Translations under genes and position numbers: made by a program
DNA from: Streptomyces sp. NBC_00306
Lineage (GTDB): Bacteria; Actinomycetota; Actinomycetes; Streptomycetales; Streptomycetaceae
Direction of reading: 5' to 3'
DNA length: 64,000 bases
Assembly (NCBI RefSeq): GCF_036169555.1
Contig: NZ_CP108032.1
Coordinates: 3,720,001 to 3,784,000 of the forward strand
Shown: positions 25,167 through 35,270 of the stretch, piece after piece
How positions within the stretch are numbered: the first letter of the stretch is position 1
Layout of the letters: each line of letters opens with the position of its first letter
The notes under the pieces: model-generated
The model's database searches: none
Told to the model about the DNA's origin: nothing
Seen by the model: the letters and a program-made list of their open reading frames with translations, nothing else

Positions 25167-25304
25167 GCGTGTCGACAAATAACCCAACACTTCGGGCATT
25201 TCACCATCACTCGTCAACACCTGATTCGAAAAGCTTCGTCGAACCATCCCCCGGGCGAGTGACTAAATGTCGCCAAATCATCACTGACCGCTACGCTCGC
25301 TCGC

Positions 25305-25727
25305 GTGACCCACACAGCACGCCGAATCGGCCGCACTCTCGCTCTCGTTCTGCCCGTCGTCCTGGTGCTCTCCGGAACCCTCGCGGTCACCAGCGTGCCG
25401 TGGGCCGGGCATTCCGGCGAGTCGCAGATGCTCACCGCCTCTTCCCAGAACGTCTCCGTCCGCGCCACGTCACGCGCGCCGCAGGATGTTCTCCGTGACC
25501 GGCTCCTCGCCGAGCTCCAGGAGAAGGACCCCAGCGTCGCCCTGACCCATCTCCAGCGTGAGGTGGAGGAGCGTCCGTCCCTCGCCAAGCACTGCATGTC
25601 GATCGCGAAGGCTCTCGGCCGCGCGGCCGTGGACCGGTTCGGGCCGACTCGCGCCCAGACGTACTCGCAGCCCGTCTGCGACACCTCCTTCGCCACCGGC
25701 GTCGCCCAGCAGACGCAGGGGAGCTGA
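25305..25727 (+). CDS. Small secreted protein of unknown function
   Basis: A 140-residue protein starting with GTG. The N-terminus is a Sec signal (TARRIGRTLALVLPVVLVLSG, cleavage probably near residue 35). The mature part is helical and charged (VLRDRLLAELQEKDPSVALTHLQREVEERPSLAKHC) and has two Cys residues, in KHCMSI and PVCDTS, that could form a disulfide. I recognise no domain. It has its own upstream gap of 138 bases after the msiK terminator and may form a unit with the nucleotidyltransferase gene downstream. Confidence 0.75.
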   Translation: MTHTARRIGRTLALVLPVVLVLSGTLAVTSVPWAGHSGESQMLTASSQNVSVRATSRAPQDVLRDRLLAELQEKDPSVALTHLQREVEERPSLAKHCMSIAKALGRAAVDRFGPTRAQTYSQPVCDTSFATGVAQQTQGS

Positions 25728-25784
25728 CCGGCCGGCCGCGGCCCACGCCGCTTGTCCTCGCCTGCGCCGCATATCGTTCACGGC

Positions 25785-26507
25785 ATGCAAACGCCTACGT
25801 ATCCGACGCAGGCCGTGGTCCTGGCCGGCGGCCAGGGCTCGCGGCTGCGCCCGTACACCGACGACCGCCCCAAGCCGATGGTCGAGATCCCGGGCACCGG
25901 GACCCCGATCATCGGCCATCAGCTTGCCTGGCTGGCCTCGGAGGGCGTGACGGACGCCGTCGTCTCCTGCGGTCATCTCGCCGAGGTTCTCCAGGAGTGG
26001 CTGGAGGGCGCGGACCTGCCGCTGCGGGTGACGACGGTCGTCGAGAGCGAACCCCTGGGCCGCGGCGGCGGTCTGAAGTACGCCGCCGGGCATCTCCCGG
26101 CCCCCGACGAGCCCTGGTACGCGACGAACGGTGACATCTGGACCCGTTTCTCGCTGCGGGACATGGCGGCCTTCCACACCGAGCGTGACGCCTTCGCGAC
26201 GCTCGCGCTGGCCCGTCCCCGGATCCCGTGGGGCGCGGTCGAGACCGACGCGTTCGGTCACATCACCGACTTCATCGAGTCGCCGCCGTCGCCGTATCTG
26301 ATCAACGCCGGTGTGTACGTGTTCTCCTCGGCCTTCACGGAGCTTCTGCCGGACCGGGGCGACCATGAGCGGACCACGTTCCCGGGGCTGGCGCGGGAGA
26401 GGCGTCTGGCCGGGTTCCCGCTGCCGAACGGCGCGTACTGGCGGGCGATCGACACGGCGAAGGATCTGACGGAAGCGGCCAAGGAGCTTGCCGCGCAGGC
26501 CCGCTGA
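25785..26507 (+). CDS. Nucleotidyltransferase (sugar-phosphate/NTP transferase family)
   Basis: A 240-residue single-domain enzyme of the GlmU/RfbA/MurU type. The nucleotide loop AVVLAGGQGSRLRPYTDDRPKPMVEI is at residues 10-35. VESEPLGRGGGLKYA follows, then the metal Asp in WYATNGDIWTRF and YLINAGVYVFS and GAYWRAIDTAKDL near the end. It lacks the C-terminal beta-helix acyltransferase part of GlmU. It should join a sugar phosphate to an NMP from NTP; the sugar is unknown. The ATG at 25785 is chosen as directly upstream of the domain. Confidence 0.87.
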   Translation: MQTPTYPTQAVVLAGGQGSRLRPYTDDRPKPMVEIPGTGTPIIGHQLAWLASEGVTDAVVSCGHLAEVLQEWLEGADLPLRVTTVVESEPLGRGGGLKYAAGHLPAPDEPWYATNGDIWTRFSLRDMAAFHTERDAFATLALARPRIPWGAVETDAFGHITDFIESPPSPYLINAGVYVFSSAFTELLPDRGDHERTTFPGLARERRLAGFPLPNGAYWRAIDTAKDLTEAAKELAAQAR

Positions 26508-26638
26508 GGCGCCGCGTTCCCCGAACCCCCGAACAACCCCCCGGCCGGCGTCCGCAGGCCCCGTACGGGCCCGTGCAGCGCCGCACGGAGCCCGGTGGGC
26601 CCGGCTCGGGCCCGCCGGACCCCGCGAGGGGGCCCGGA

Positions 26639-26688
26639 CACGACGAAGAGGCGGCCACCGGACTCCCGGTGGCCGCCTCTTCGTCGTG
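26639..26688. terminator. Very long perfect hairpin between convergent genes
   Basis: A 23-bp perfect stem with a four-base ACTC loop (left arm 26639-26661, right arm 26666-26688; arm core GAAGAGGCGGCCACCGG). It lies between the nucleotidyltransferase and the convergent DoxX-type gene and should stop transcription from both sides. Confidence 0.9.
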
Positions 26689-26720
26689 GTGCGTCGTGGT
26701 GCTTCGTGCTGGGGCGTGGG

Positions 26721-28343
26721 TCAGCCGAGCAGGCCGCCGATCACGCGCCCGCCGCTCGAACCGCCACCGGATCCGCCCGACGAGCCTCCGGAGTTCCCGC
26801 CGGAGGAGGAGCCGCCGCCGTCACCGCCGCCGCCGGAGCCGTCACCACCGCCGCCGCTGGAGCTGGGGCCCGAGCTGCCCGCCGGGGGTTCCTCGGCCGG
26901 CTCGGAGCGGCCGGGCTGTTCCTGGCTGCTTCCCTGTGTCTCGCTGGGGCGTTCGGCGACGCGTCCGCTCTCGCGCACGGCCTCCTGCGAGGGCGTCGAC
27001 TTCTCCTGCTCGGGGGTCTCGGCGCGGCTCGCGGACGGGGTGGGCCTGTCGGCGTCACCGGACGGGCCGGAGGAGCTGCGTCCGGTGGTCGGCTCCTGCT
27101 CCAGCGGGGAGCCGGGGCGGTGGTTGGTCGGGTCCTGGTTGGGCCCGGGGACGGTGACCATGTCGGTGGAGCGGACGGCTCCGCCGAGTACGGAGCCGAT
27201 GAGCAGGGTGAGGCCGACGACGACGGAGGCGACGATCGCTCCGCGGCGCAGCACACGCTGCCGCAGTTCCCACAGTTCGGAGCGGGGGCCGAGTTTGCGC
27301 CAGGCCTCGCCCGCGAGGCGTCCGTCGATGGAGTACACGGGGGCGCCCGCGATGATCAGCGGGGACCAGGCGGCGAGGTAGATGATGTCCGGCGCGTCGT
27401 AGGCGGGGACGGTCTTCCAGCTGACGGTGAGGATCAGTGCGGCCGACAGGAGGACGCCGATCACCGCGGCGACGCGCTGCCAGAGGCCGAGCACGGTGAG
27501 GACGCCGACGACGACCTGGAGGAAGGCGACGGTGAGGCCCGCGCCGACGGGGTGGGAGAGGGCGAAGTCCCGCAGGGGTTCGGCAAGGGCCCACGGGTGG
27601 AGGGAGTTGAGCCACTTCACCATGGAGCCGCGTTCGCCGCCGTCGAAGTAGACGGGGTCGCACAGTTTGCCCATGCCGGCGTAGATGGAGATGAAGCCGA
27701 GGAACACGCGCAGCGGCAGCAGCACCACTCCGAGGTTCATCCGGCGGCCGGGGTAGTAGGCGTGCCGGACGGTGTCGGCGCCGTGGCGCTGCGGGCGGTC
27801 GTCGTCACCGTGCTCGCTCAGGTCGAACTCGTCGTCCTCGTACGGCTCCTGGCCGTGGGAGTGGTACGAGTCGTAGGCGCCGACGGCCTGCCGCATGGGC
27901 GGCAGGAGGGGCCGGTCGCCGCCGCCGGGGGCGGGGACGACGGGGGTCGGCTCGGTGTCCTCGGCGAGGTCGAGGCGCGGGATGGTCTGCGTGGCGCCGG
28001 TGTCGTAGCGGTCGCTGTCGTAGCGGTCGCTGTCGTAGGCGTCGCGCCCGGCGGTGGTGTTGCGTACGGCCTGGAGCAGGCCGGTGGCGCCGGCGTCCCC
28101 GGGCGCCGACTTTCCGCTCCAGACGACGGGCGCCCGCCTGCGCACCACCCGGCCGGCCGCGCCGACGACGGGAATGAAGGCGGTCTGCGCGAGGGCACGT
28201 GCGGGGCGCGGGCTCTGGGCGAGCTGCACCCGGAAGCTGGCGTGGTTCACGATGACCTGCGCGGGATCGCAGTCAACCTTGACCATGCTCAGCGCAGGCT
28301 GATCATCGAACCCGGGCCGGGGCGTTCTGGTGTCCACACTCAT
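26721..28343 (-). CDS. DoxX-family membrane protein with long disordered tails
   Basis: A 540-residue protein. The N-terminal 205 residues are mostly low-complexity and charged, including a YDSDRYDSDRYDTG repeat. The membrane core at about 208-385 has four to five helices (LLPLRVFLGFISIYAGMGKL, VAFLQVVVGVLTVLGL, VIGVLLSAALILTV, IIYLAAWSPLIIAG, then a further helix VVGLTLLIGSVLGG) and matches DoxX/TQO-small-subunit proteins. The C-terminal 140 residues are Ser/Pro/Glu-rich and then almost pure Gly and Ser. DoxX-type proteins are linked to thiol and redox complexes in membranes, but the role of this fusion is unknown. Gene codon use is normal. Confidence 0.8.
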   Translation of the reverse strand: MSVDTRTPRPGFDDQPALSMVKVDCDPAQVIVNHASFRVQLAQSPRPARALAQTAFIPVVGAAGRVVRRRAPVVWSGKSAPGDAGATGLLQAVRNTTAGRDAYDSDRYDSDRYDTGATQTIPRLDLAEDTEPTPVVPAPGGGDRPLLPPMRQAVGAYDSYHSHGQEPYEDDEFDLSEHGDDDRPQRHGADTVRHAYYPGRRMNLGVVLLPLRVFLGFISIYAGMGKLCDPVYFDGGERGSMVKWLNSLHPWALAEPLRDFALSHPVGAGLTVAFLQVVVGVLTVLGLWQRVAAVIGVLLSAALILTVSWKTVPAYDAPDIIYLAAWSPLIIAGAPVYSIDGRLAGEAWRKLGPRSELWELRQRVLRRGAIVASVVVGLTLLIGSVLGGAVRSTDMVTVPGPNQDPTNHRPGSPLEQEPTTGRSSSGPSGDADRPTPSASRAETPEQEKSTPSQEAVRESGRVAERPSETQGSSQEQPGRSEPAEEPPAGSSGPSSSGGGGDGSGGGGDGGGSSSGGNSGGSSGGSGGGSSGGRVIGGLLG

Positions 28344-28455
28344 CTAACCGAGTGATGTGGACTTAGGACACTGCCGTGACGGGCCCTATCTGTCCGAGAC
28401 CCGTCAAGGCTGGTGAATTGGCCGGTTAACGCGTCGGAAGCGCGGAAATGCGGTG

Positions 28456-29409
28456 TCAGGCGCGGCGCTTGGCGGCCTCGTAGAGGACGACACCGGCGGC
28501 CACACCGGCGTTGAGCGATTCGGCGCCGCCGGGCATCGGGATGCGGACGAGGAAGTCGCAGGTCTCGCCGACGAGCCGGGACAGGCCCTTGCCCTCACTG
28601 CCGACGACGATGACGAGCGGGCCGCCGAGTTCCGTGAGGTCGCCGACCTCGTGGTCGCCGTCGGCGGCGAGGCCGACGACGGTGAGTCCGGCCTTCTGGT
28701 ACGACTCCAGAGCGCGGGTGAGGTTGGTGGCGCGCGCGACGGGGGTGCGGGCCGCGGTGCCGGCGGAGGTCTTCCAGGCACCGGCGGTCATGCCGGCGGC
28801 GCGGCGCTCGGGGACGACGACGCCGTGGCCGCCGAAGGCGGCGACGGAGCGGACGACGGCGCCGAGGTTGCGCGGGTCGGTGACGCCGTCGAGAGCGACG
28901 ATGAGCGGGTCCTCGCCGTCGTCGAAGGCGGCGGCCGCGAGGTCCTCGGGGTGCGCGTACTCGTAGGGCGGGACCTGGAGGACGAGGCCCTGGTGGTTGA
29001 GCCCGTTGGTCATGCGGTCGAGCTCGGGCCGCGGGGCTTCCATGATGTTGATGTTGCCGCGGCCGGTGGCGAGCTGGAGAGCCTCGCGTACGCGCTCGTC
29101 GTTGTCGATGAACTGCTGGACGTAGAGCGTGGAGGCGGGGACGCCGTCGCGCAGGGCCTCGAAGACGGGGTTGCGGCCGACGACCATCTCGGAGGTGCCC
29201 TTGCCGCCGCGGCGGGCGACGGGGCGCCGGCCGACGGCCTTCTTGGCCTGGGCGGTGGCGATGCGGTTCTTCTTGTGGCCCTTGCGGGCGGACGCGGGCG
29301 GGGTGGGGCCCTTGCCTTCGAGGCCGCGGCGTCGCTGGCCACCGCTGCCGACCTGCGCGCCCTTCTTGTTGGACGTGCGGCGGTTCCTGCGCTGGCTGTT
29401 CCCGGCCAT
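28456..29409 (-). CDS. rlmB: 23S rRNA 2'-O-methyltransferase RlmB
   Basis: A 317-residue SpoU/TrmH methyltransferase that methylates the ribose of G2251 (E. coli numbering) in 23S rRNA. The first 70 residues are basic and probably bind rRNA (RRNRRTSNKKG). The substrate-binding subdomain starts VVGRNPVFEALRDG. The trefoil-knot SAM domain contains LDGVTDPRNLGAVVRSVAAFG, LVIVVGSEGKGLS and IPMPGGAESLNAGVAAGVVLYE. It lies downstream of cysS on the same strand with a 94-base gap, the usual actinobacterial order. Confidence 0.95.
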   Translation of the reverse strand: MAGNSQRRNRRTSNKKGAQVGSGGQRRRGLEGKGPTPPASARKGHKKNRIATAQAKKAVGRRPVARRGGKGTSEMVVGRNPVFEALRDGVPASTLYVQQFIDNDERVREALQLATGRGNINIMEAPRPELDRMTNGLNHQGLVLQVPPYEYAHPEDLAAAAFDDGEDPLIVALDGVTDPRNLGAVVRSVAAFGGHGVVVPERRAAGMTAGAWKTSAGTAARTPVARATNLTRALESYQKAGLTVVGLAADGDHEVGDLTELGGPLVIVVGSEGKGLSRLVGETCDFLVRIPMPGGAESLNAGVAAGVVLYEAAKRRA

Positions 29410-29503
29410 GACTACCTGTTTCCCTGTTTCTTCAAGTCTGCGTGCGTGCGTATGTAAGAAAGTGTGCCGCCCGGCGGGCCGGGCGGCACATCTGCATGGG
29501 TGC

Positions 29504-30904
<1,401 letters not shown>

Positions 30905-30933
30905 GCAACAAGGGTAGTGGGCCCACGGCAGTG

Positions 30934-30959
30934 CCCCGCGACCCTTTCGGGCCGCGGGG
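30934..30959 (-). terminator. Hairpin between ispF and cysS
   Basis: An 11-bp stem with one mismatch, CCCCGCGACCC/GGGCCGCGGGG, and a TTTC loop. It lies downstream of ispF and 30 bases upstream of cysS, so it may separate the two transcripts. Confidence 0.55.
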
Positions 30960-31102
30960 ACAAGTTCGTGACGTTTGTACGACGTGTTGTACGACGCCTT
31001 GCCGGGGCCCTGTCCGACGTCGTGTCGGAGTGGGCCGCGGCCGGGTGGTTCACCCGTACCGGCGACGCCCGGGGATGCCGGCGGGCCCGAGGGTGGTGAG
31101 GC

Positions 31103-31621
31103 TCACGGCGACGCGGGCGCCGGGGCCCGGTAGACCAGCGCCGTGGCGATGGCGGCGAGGCCCTCGGCCCGGCCGGTGAGCCCGAGGCCGTCGGTGGTCG
31201 TGCCGGAGACGGAGACCGGGGCGCCGACCGCCGCTCCGAGCGCCTTCTGGGCCTCGTCCCGGCGCTTGCCGATCTTGGGCCGTACGCCGATGACCTGGAT
31301 GGCGACGTTCCCGATCTCGAATCCTTCGGCGCGCACGATCCGGGCCGCCTCGGTGAGGAGGGTGACGCCCGAGGCGCCGGACCACTCGGGCCGTGAGGTG
31401 CCGAAGTGGGCGCCGAGGTCGCCGACACCGGCGGCGGAGAAGAGCGCGTCGCAGGCGGCGTGGGCGGCGACGTCGCCGTCGGAGTGTCCGGCGAGGCCAT
31501 GACCGCCGTCGGGGCCGTCCCACAGCAGGCCGGCGCACCACAGCTCGCGGCCCTCTTCGAAGGCGTGGACGTCGGTGCCGATGCCGATCTGCGGCACGGG
31601 CGGGTGGCTAGAAGCCGTCAT
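31103..31621 (-). CDS. ispF: 2-C-methyl-D-erythritol 2,4-cyclodiphosphate synthase
   Basis: A 172-residue enzyme of the MEP isoprenoid pathway that cyclises CDP-methylerythritol 2-phosphate with release of CMP. The zinc site DxH is in IGTDVHAFEEG, with the third His in AGHSDGDVAAHA; GDLGAHF and VGAPVSVSGTTTDGLGLTGRAEG complete the family pattern. The start overlaps the end of ispD by 14 bases, indicating coupled translation with the preceding pathway step. Confidence 0.95.
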   Translation of the reverse strand: MTASSHPPVPQIGIGTDVHAFEEGRELWCAGLLWDGPDGGHGLAGHSDGDVAAHAACDALFSAAGVGDLGAHFGTSRPEWSGASGVTLLTEAARIVRAEGFEIGNVAIQVIGVRPKIGKRRDEAQKALGAAVGAPVSVSGTTTDGLGLTGRAEGLAAIATALVYRAPAPASP

Positions 31622-32354
31622 TGGCCCTCCTGCGGGCGAGTACGGCCTCGGCGAGGACGAGGTCCAGGGGGCGGGTCACCTTGAAGGCCTCTTCGTGTCC
31701 GGGGACGACGACGACCGGGCCGCCGAGCCGCTCGACCATCCCGGCACAGTCGGTGGCGCCCTCGCCGTCCGGCCGGACGATGTGGTGGGCGCGCACGAGG
31801 GTGTCCCGGTCGAAGCCCTGGGGGGTCTGCACGGCGCGCAGCCGGGCCCGCTCGGGGGTGGCGACGACCGGTTCGGGTTCGCCCTTCTCGGCGGGTTCGA
31901 CTTCCTTGACGGTGTCGGCGAGCGGGAGGGCGGGCACGACGGCCTGCGCTCCGTCGCGTACGGCTTCGATGACGCCGTCGACGGTGTCGACGGGTACGAG
32001 GGGTCGCGCCGCGTCGTGGACGAGGACGATGCCGATGTCCTCGGGCAGGGCGTCGAGGCCGAGCCGTACGGAGTCCTGGCGGGTGTCGCCGCCTGCGACG
32101 ACGAGGACCTCGGTGCGGTCGGACATGGCGTGTTCGGCGAGGACGTTCTTCACGCCGGCGACGTCGTCGGGCGGAGCGACGACCACGACGAGGGACACGG
32201 CGCGGGAGGCGGCCATGGCCCGTACGGCGTGGACGAGCATGGGTGTGCCGCTCAGCGTGCGGAGCGCCTTGGGAGCGCCGGGGCCGAGCCGTACGCCCTT
32301 GCCGGCGGCCGGGATCACCGCTGCGGTACGGGACGGACGCGTTTGGTCAGACAT
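31608..32354 (-). CDS. ispD: 2-C-methyl-D-erythritol 4-phosphate cytidylyltransferase
   Basis: A 248-residue enzyme that makes CDP-methylerythritol from MEP and CTP. It has the CTP loop AAVIPAAGKGVRLGPGAPKAL near residues 11-31, LVHDAARPLVP with the catalytic Asp region near 112-122, and VQTPQGFDRDTL and TDCAGMVERLGG in order. The ATG at 32354 gives MSDQTRPSR. The longer upstream frame has no matching homology. It lies 283 bases after carD on the same strand, in an order widely conserved in actinobacteria. Confidence 0.94.
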   Translation of the reverse strand: MSDQTRPSRTAAVIPAAGKGVRLGPGAPKALRTLSGTPMLVHAVRAMAASRAVSLVVVVAPPDDVAGVKNVLAEHAMSDRTEVLVVAGGDTRQDSVRLGLDALPEDIGIVLVHDAARPLVPVDTVDGVIEAVRDGAQAVVPALPLADTVKEVEPAEKGEPEPVVATPERARLRAVQTPQGFDRDTLVRAHHIVRPDGEGATDCAGMVERLGGPVVVVPGHEEAFKVTRPLDLVLAEAVLARRRANDGF

Positions 32355-32403
32355 CGGTTGCACTCCGGCAGGTTTGTTTCCTCGGCCGACATGGGTATGG
32401 CCT

Positions 32404-32415
32404 GGGGGTACCCCC
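32404..32415. repeat. 12-bp perfect palindrome in the carD-ispD gap
   Basis: GGGGGTACCCCC within the 283-base space between carD and ispD, followed by a second G-rich stretch (GTTGGGGGAGTGCC). It could form a hairpin after carD or mark the ispD leader. No other feature is visible in the gap. Confidence 0.4.
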
Positions 32416-32637
32416 GACCGTAGGTTGGGGGAGTGCCGGGCGCGACGCCTTGACCGGACCCTTCCGTGACCATCGGTCTGCGCCAGCCGCCCGGGCCCGG
32501 CACACCACAGGGTGGGGTACCGCTGTGAACGCGAGACGAACATGCCGCAGCGCCCGGCGACAGAACTGTAGTCACAGCTTGTCAGCGGGCACCGCGGCAC
32601 TATGTGGATAGCAGCTTTTGCATCCGGCGCAGCTGCG

Positions 32638-33120
32638 TCAGGACGCGAGGACCTCGTCGAGCAGAGCCTCGGCCTTGTCTTCGTTGGTGTTCTCCGCAAG
32701 CGCGAGCTCGCTCACCAGGATCTGGCGAGCCTTGGCGAGCATCCGCTTCTCACCTGCGGAAAGACCACGCTCACGCTCACGACGCCACAGGTCGCGCACT
32801 ACTTCGGCGACCTTGATGACATCGCCGGAGGCGAGCTTCTCGAGATTTGCCTTGTAGCGACGGGACCAGTTCGTCGGCTCTTCGGCGTACGGCGCGCGCA
32901 GCACCTCGAAGACCCGGTCCAGCCCGTCCTGCCCGACCACATCGCGTACCCCGACGAACTCCGCATTGTCCGCCGGCACGCGCACCGTCAGGTCGCCCTG
33001 AGCGACCTTGAGCACCAAGTAGGTCTTGTCCACGCCTTTGATCTGGCGAGTTTCGATGGCCTCGATCAGCGCGGCCCCGTGATGGGGATAGACCACGGTG
33101 TCGCCAACCTTGAACGTCAT
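32638..33120 (-). CDS. carD: CarD-family RNA polymerase-binding regulator
   Basis: A 160-residue homologue of mycobacterial CarD, an essential factor that binds the RNA polymerase beta subunit and stabilises open promoter complexes, notably at rRNA genes. The N-terminal Tudor-like RID domain spans FKVGDTVVYPHHGAALIE to about residue 55. The C-terminal helical DNA-binding domain contains NWSRRYKANLEKLASGD, VVRDLWRRERERGLSAGEKRML and the conserved Trp in DLWRR. It begins the carD-ispD-ispF arrangement. Confidence 0.95.
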   Translation of the reverse strand: MTFKVGDTVVYPHHGAALIEAIETRQIKGVDKTYLVLKVAQGDLTVRVPADNAEFVGVRDVVGQDGLDRVFEVLRAPYAEEPTNWSRRYKANLEKLASGDVIKVAEVVRDLWRRERERGLSAGEKRMLAKARQILVSELALAENTNEDKAEALLDEVLAS

Positions 33121-33735
33121 GTGACAGGTACCCCTTCCGTGGCTATCCAGGGTAACACGGATACGGCTTCTTCTGAATGGCGTTTTCGCAGGTCAGGGCA
33201 TATCTCGGGGCTTGACAACTGCAACGTGGACGTGCTGCGGACGGTCTGCGGAACGAGGTATTCGCAGGTCGGAGCGGCTGCACAGGCGGACAGAAACGCA
33301 CACGTCACACACCGCGCAGAGCCCCCGCGCGTGGATGAACATCCCGATTTGCCGGGTTTCCAGTGGTGAACTTCCCGTACTCCGTTCGGCGGTCGGTCAC
33401 CCGTACGGAGGGACGCGGCCGGGAATCCGGAATTGATCACCGGAGCTATTCGCGGGGAATGCGGACGGGCCGGGAAATTGATCATCTCGGATATGTGAAC
33501 AGCGTTCGAATGCACATGATCGGGCGTGGCCCGGCAGGGCATGTGCCGGTACCCGGGGCGGCGCGTCGCGGGTGAAGGGGCGGGTCGGGTGCGGGGCGGG
33601 AGCGGTGGCTCGGTAATCTGTCGGCGAACTGACGCGGCCCCGGCCGGTATTGCGCCGGTTCGACCTTCCCCGAGGCCTCCGGGCGCCGGGGGCCCGTCCG
33701 TAGCCAGTCCGAACGTTCAAGGAGATGCCGCCGCC
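33121..33735. other. 615-base divergent intergenic region, carD / lipoprotein
   Basis: No credible gene is seen; the short frames here lack codon bias. It must hold the promoters of carD (minus) and the lipoprotein gene (plus). A TTGACA at 33212-33217 has no matching -10 at the usual distance. GAAC-AGC-GTTC at 33497-33507 resembles a LexA site but has three rather than four central bases. AT content is higher around 33390-33520 than in flanking DNA. Confidence 0.6.
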
Positions 33736-34491
33736 GTGAGCCTCCCCCAAACTCCGTCCGGGGGCGCCCGCCTTCGACGCGGCGCCCTCGCCGTCACCGC
33801 CGTCGCGTTCTCCGTCCTCGCGCTCGGCGCCTGCAGCGCGGGCGAGAACGCCCAGACGCTCGGTGTCAGGCCCGACAACGCCGAGGTCTCGGTCGACGCG
33901 ATCAAGATCCAGAACGCGGTGGTGATCACCCAGCCGCAGAGCGATACCGACGGTCCCGCGACCTTCTCCGCGACGATCTTCAACGAGGACTCCGAGCCGC
34001 AGACGATCGACGCGGTCACGCTGCCGGGCGTCAACGGCACGGTGAAGCTGTCCCCGGCCCAGGGCACGGGCCCGGTCACCGTCCCCGCTCTGGGCTCGAT
34101 CATCGTCGGCGGCAAGGGCAACGCGTCCGCGGTGCTCGAGAACGGCCGTGAGCTGACGAAGAACATCGGCGGGGTGCAGGACGTCGTCGTCCGCTTCAGC
34201 GAGACCGGCGATGTGAAGCTCGAGGCGTTCGTGCACCCGGCCGCGGGCTACTACCAGGGCTTCGGCCCGAGCGTCCTGCCGAAGCCGCCGGTGCAGACGC
34301 CCCCGGCCGAGCCGTCGAAGAGCCCGGGCGCGCCGGAGGGCGAGCACGGCAGCGAGCCGTCGGACGGCGCCTCGGAGCCGGCGGAGGGCGAGGCCGGAGC
34401 GTCGGGCGAGCCGGGCAACGGCGAGTCGGGCGAGCCGGGTACCCCCTCGGACTCCTCCTCCGCCTCGACCGAGGGCGACGCGGAGCACTGA
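33736..34491 (+). CDS. Lipoprotein of unknown function with acidic Gly/Ser/Pro tail
   Basis: A 251-residue protein starting with GTG after AAGGAG at 33719-33724. The signal peptide ends in the lipobox ALGACSAG. The folded part (about residues 40-165) is predicted to be a beta sandwich, with NAEVSVDAIKIQNAVVI and FSATIFNEDSEPQTIDAVTL, and resembles DUF461/copper-chaperone-like lipoproteins but lacks an obvious Met/His metal site. The last 70 residues are disordered and rich in Pro, Glu, Ser and Gly. It is convergent with phoP. The function is unknown. Confidence 0.82.
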   Translation: MSLPQTPSGGARLRRGALAVTAVAFSVLALGACSAGENAQTLGVRPDNAEVSVDAIKIQNAVVITQPQSDTDGPATFSATIFNEDSEPQTIDAVTLPGVNGTVKLSPAQGTGPVTVPALGSIIVGGKGNASAVLENGRELTKNIGGVQDVVVRFSETGDVKLEAFVHPAAGYYQGFGPSVLPKPPVQTPPAEPSKSPGAPEGEHGSEPSDGASEPAEGEAGASGEPGNGESGEPGTPSDSSSASTEGDAEH

Positions 34492-34494
34492 CAG

Positions 34495-34544
34495 CAGACA
34501 TGAGGGCGCCCCGCCGGGACTCCGGCGGGGCGCCCTCATGTCTG
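34495..34544. terminator. 23-bp perfect hairpin between lipoprotein gene and phoP
   Basis: Arms 34495-34517 and 34522-34544 are fully complementary (arm starts CAGACATGAGGGCGCC) with a four-base GACT loop. It starts three bases after the lipoprotein stop and lies 46 bases beyond the phoP stop. Confidence 0.93.
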
Positions 34545-34589
34545 CCCCGGAACGGCCCTTCGGAGGGGAAGGCCTCCGGCCGGGCCGGC

Positions 34590-35270
34590 CTACGGCTCGA
34601 ACTTGTAGCCGAGGCCCCGGACCGTCACCAGATAGCGCGGCGCACCCGGGTCCGGCTCGATCTTGGCGCGCAGACGCTTGACGTGGACGTCCAGCGTCTT
34701 GGTGTCGCCGACGTAGTCCGCGCCCCACACCCGGTCGATCAGCTGCATACGGGTCAGCACACGGCCCGCGTTGCGCAGCAGCATCTCCAGCAGGTCGAAC
34801 TCCTTCAGCGGGAGGTCGACCTTGCCGCCGGAGACCGTGACGACATGGCGGTCCACGTCCATCCGGACCGGGCCGGCCTCCAGGGCTGCCGGGGTGACCT
34901 CCTCCGGCTCGCCGCGGCGGCGCAGCACCGCACGGATACGGGCGACCAGCTCCCGTGAGGAGAAGGGCTTGGTGACGTAGTCGTCGGCTCCTATTTCGAG
35001 GCCGACGACCTTGTCGATCTCACTGTCCTTGGCGGTCACCATGATGACCGGGACGTTGGAGCGGCCGCGCAGCTGACGGCACACCTCGGTGCCCGGCAGT
35101 CCGGGCAGCATCAGGTCGAGCAGGACGAGGTCGGCGCCGTTGCGCTCGAACTCGTCGAGCCCCTCGGGGCCGGTGGTCGCGATGGCGACCTCGAAGCCCT
35201 CTTTGCGGAGCATGTAGGACAGGGCGTCGCTGAATGATTCCTCATCCTCGACGACGAGCACTCGGGTCAC
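34590..35270 (-). CDS. phoP: Phosphate response regulator PhoP
   Basis: A 226-residue OmpR/PhoB-type regulator. The receiver domain has the acidic pair VVEDEES, the phospho-Asp in VLLDLMLPG near residue 52, and VTAKDS and DYVTKPFSSRELVARI. The winged-helix DNA-binding domain (about 130-226) contains LPLKEFDLLEMLLRNAGRVLTR and TLDVHVKRLRAKIE. It is the master regulator of phosphate starvation in Streptomyces and binds PHO boxes. The start overlaps the phoR stop by four bases (ATGA). Confidence 0.95.
   Translation of the reverse strand: MTRVLVVEDEESFSDALSYMLRKEGFEVAIATTGPEGLDEFERNGADLVLLDLMLPGLPGTEVCRQLRGRSNVPVIMVTAKDSEIDKVVGLEIGADDYVTKPFSSRELVARIRAVLRRRGEPEEVTPAALEAGPVRMDVDRHVVTVSGGKVDLPLKEFDLLEMLLRNAGRVLTRMQLIDRVWGADYVGDTKTLDVHVKRLRAKIEPDPGAPRYLVTVRGLGYKFEP

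Noticed and set aside
33212..33217. Perfect TTGACA as a -35 element
   Set aside because: No -10-like hexamer lies 16-19 bases downstream on that strand, and the next plus-strand gene starts over 500 bases away.
33497..33507. LexA/SOS-like box GAAC-AGC-GTTC
   Set aside because: Actinobacterial LexA sites have four central bases; this has three, and no DNA-repair gene is adjacent.
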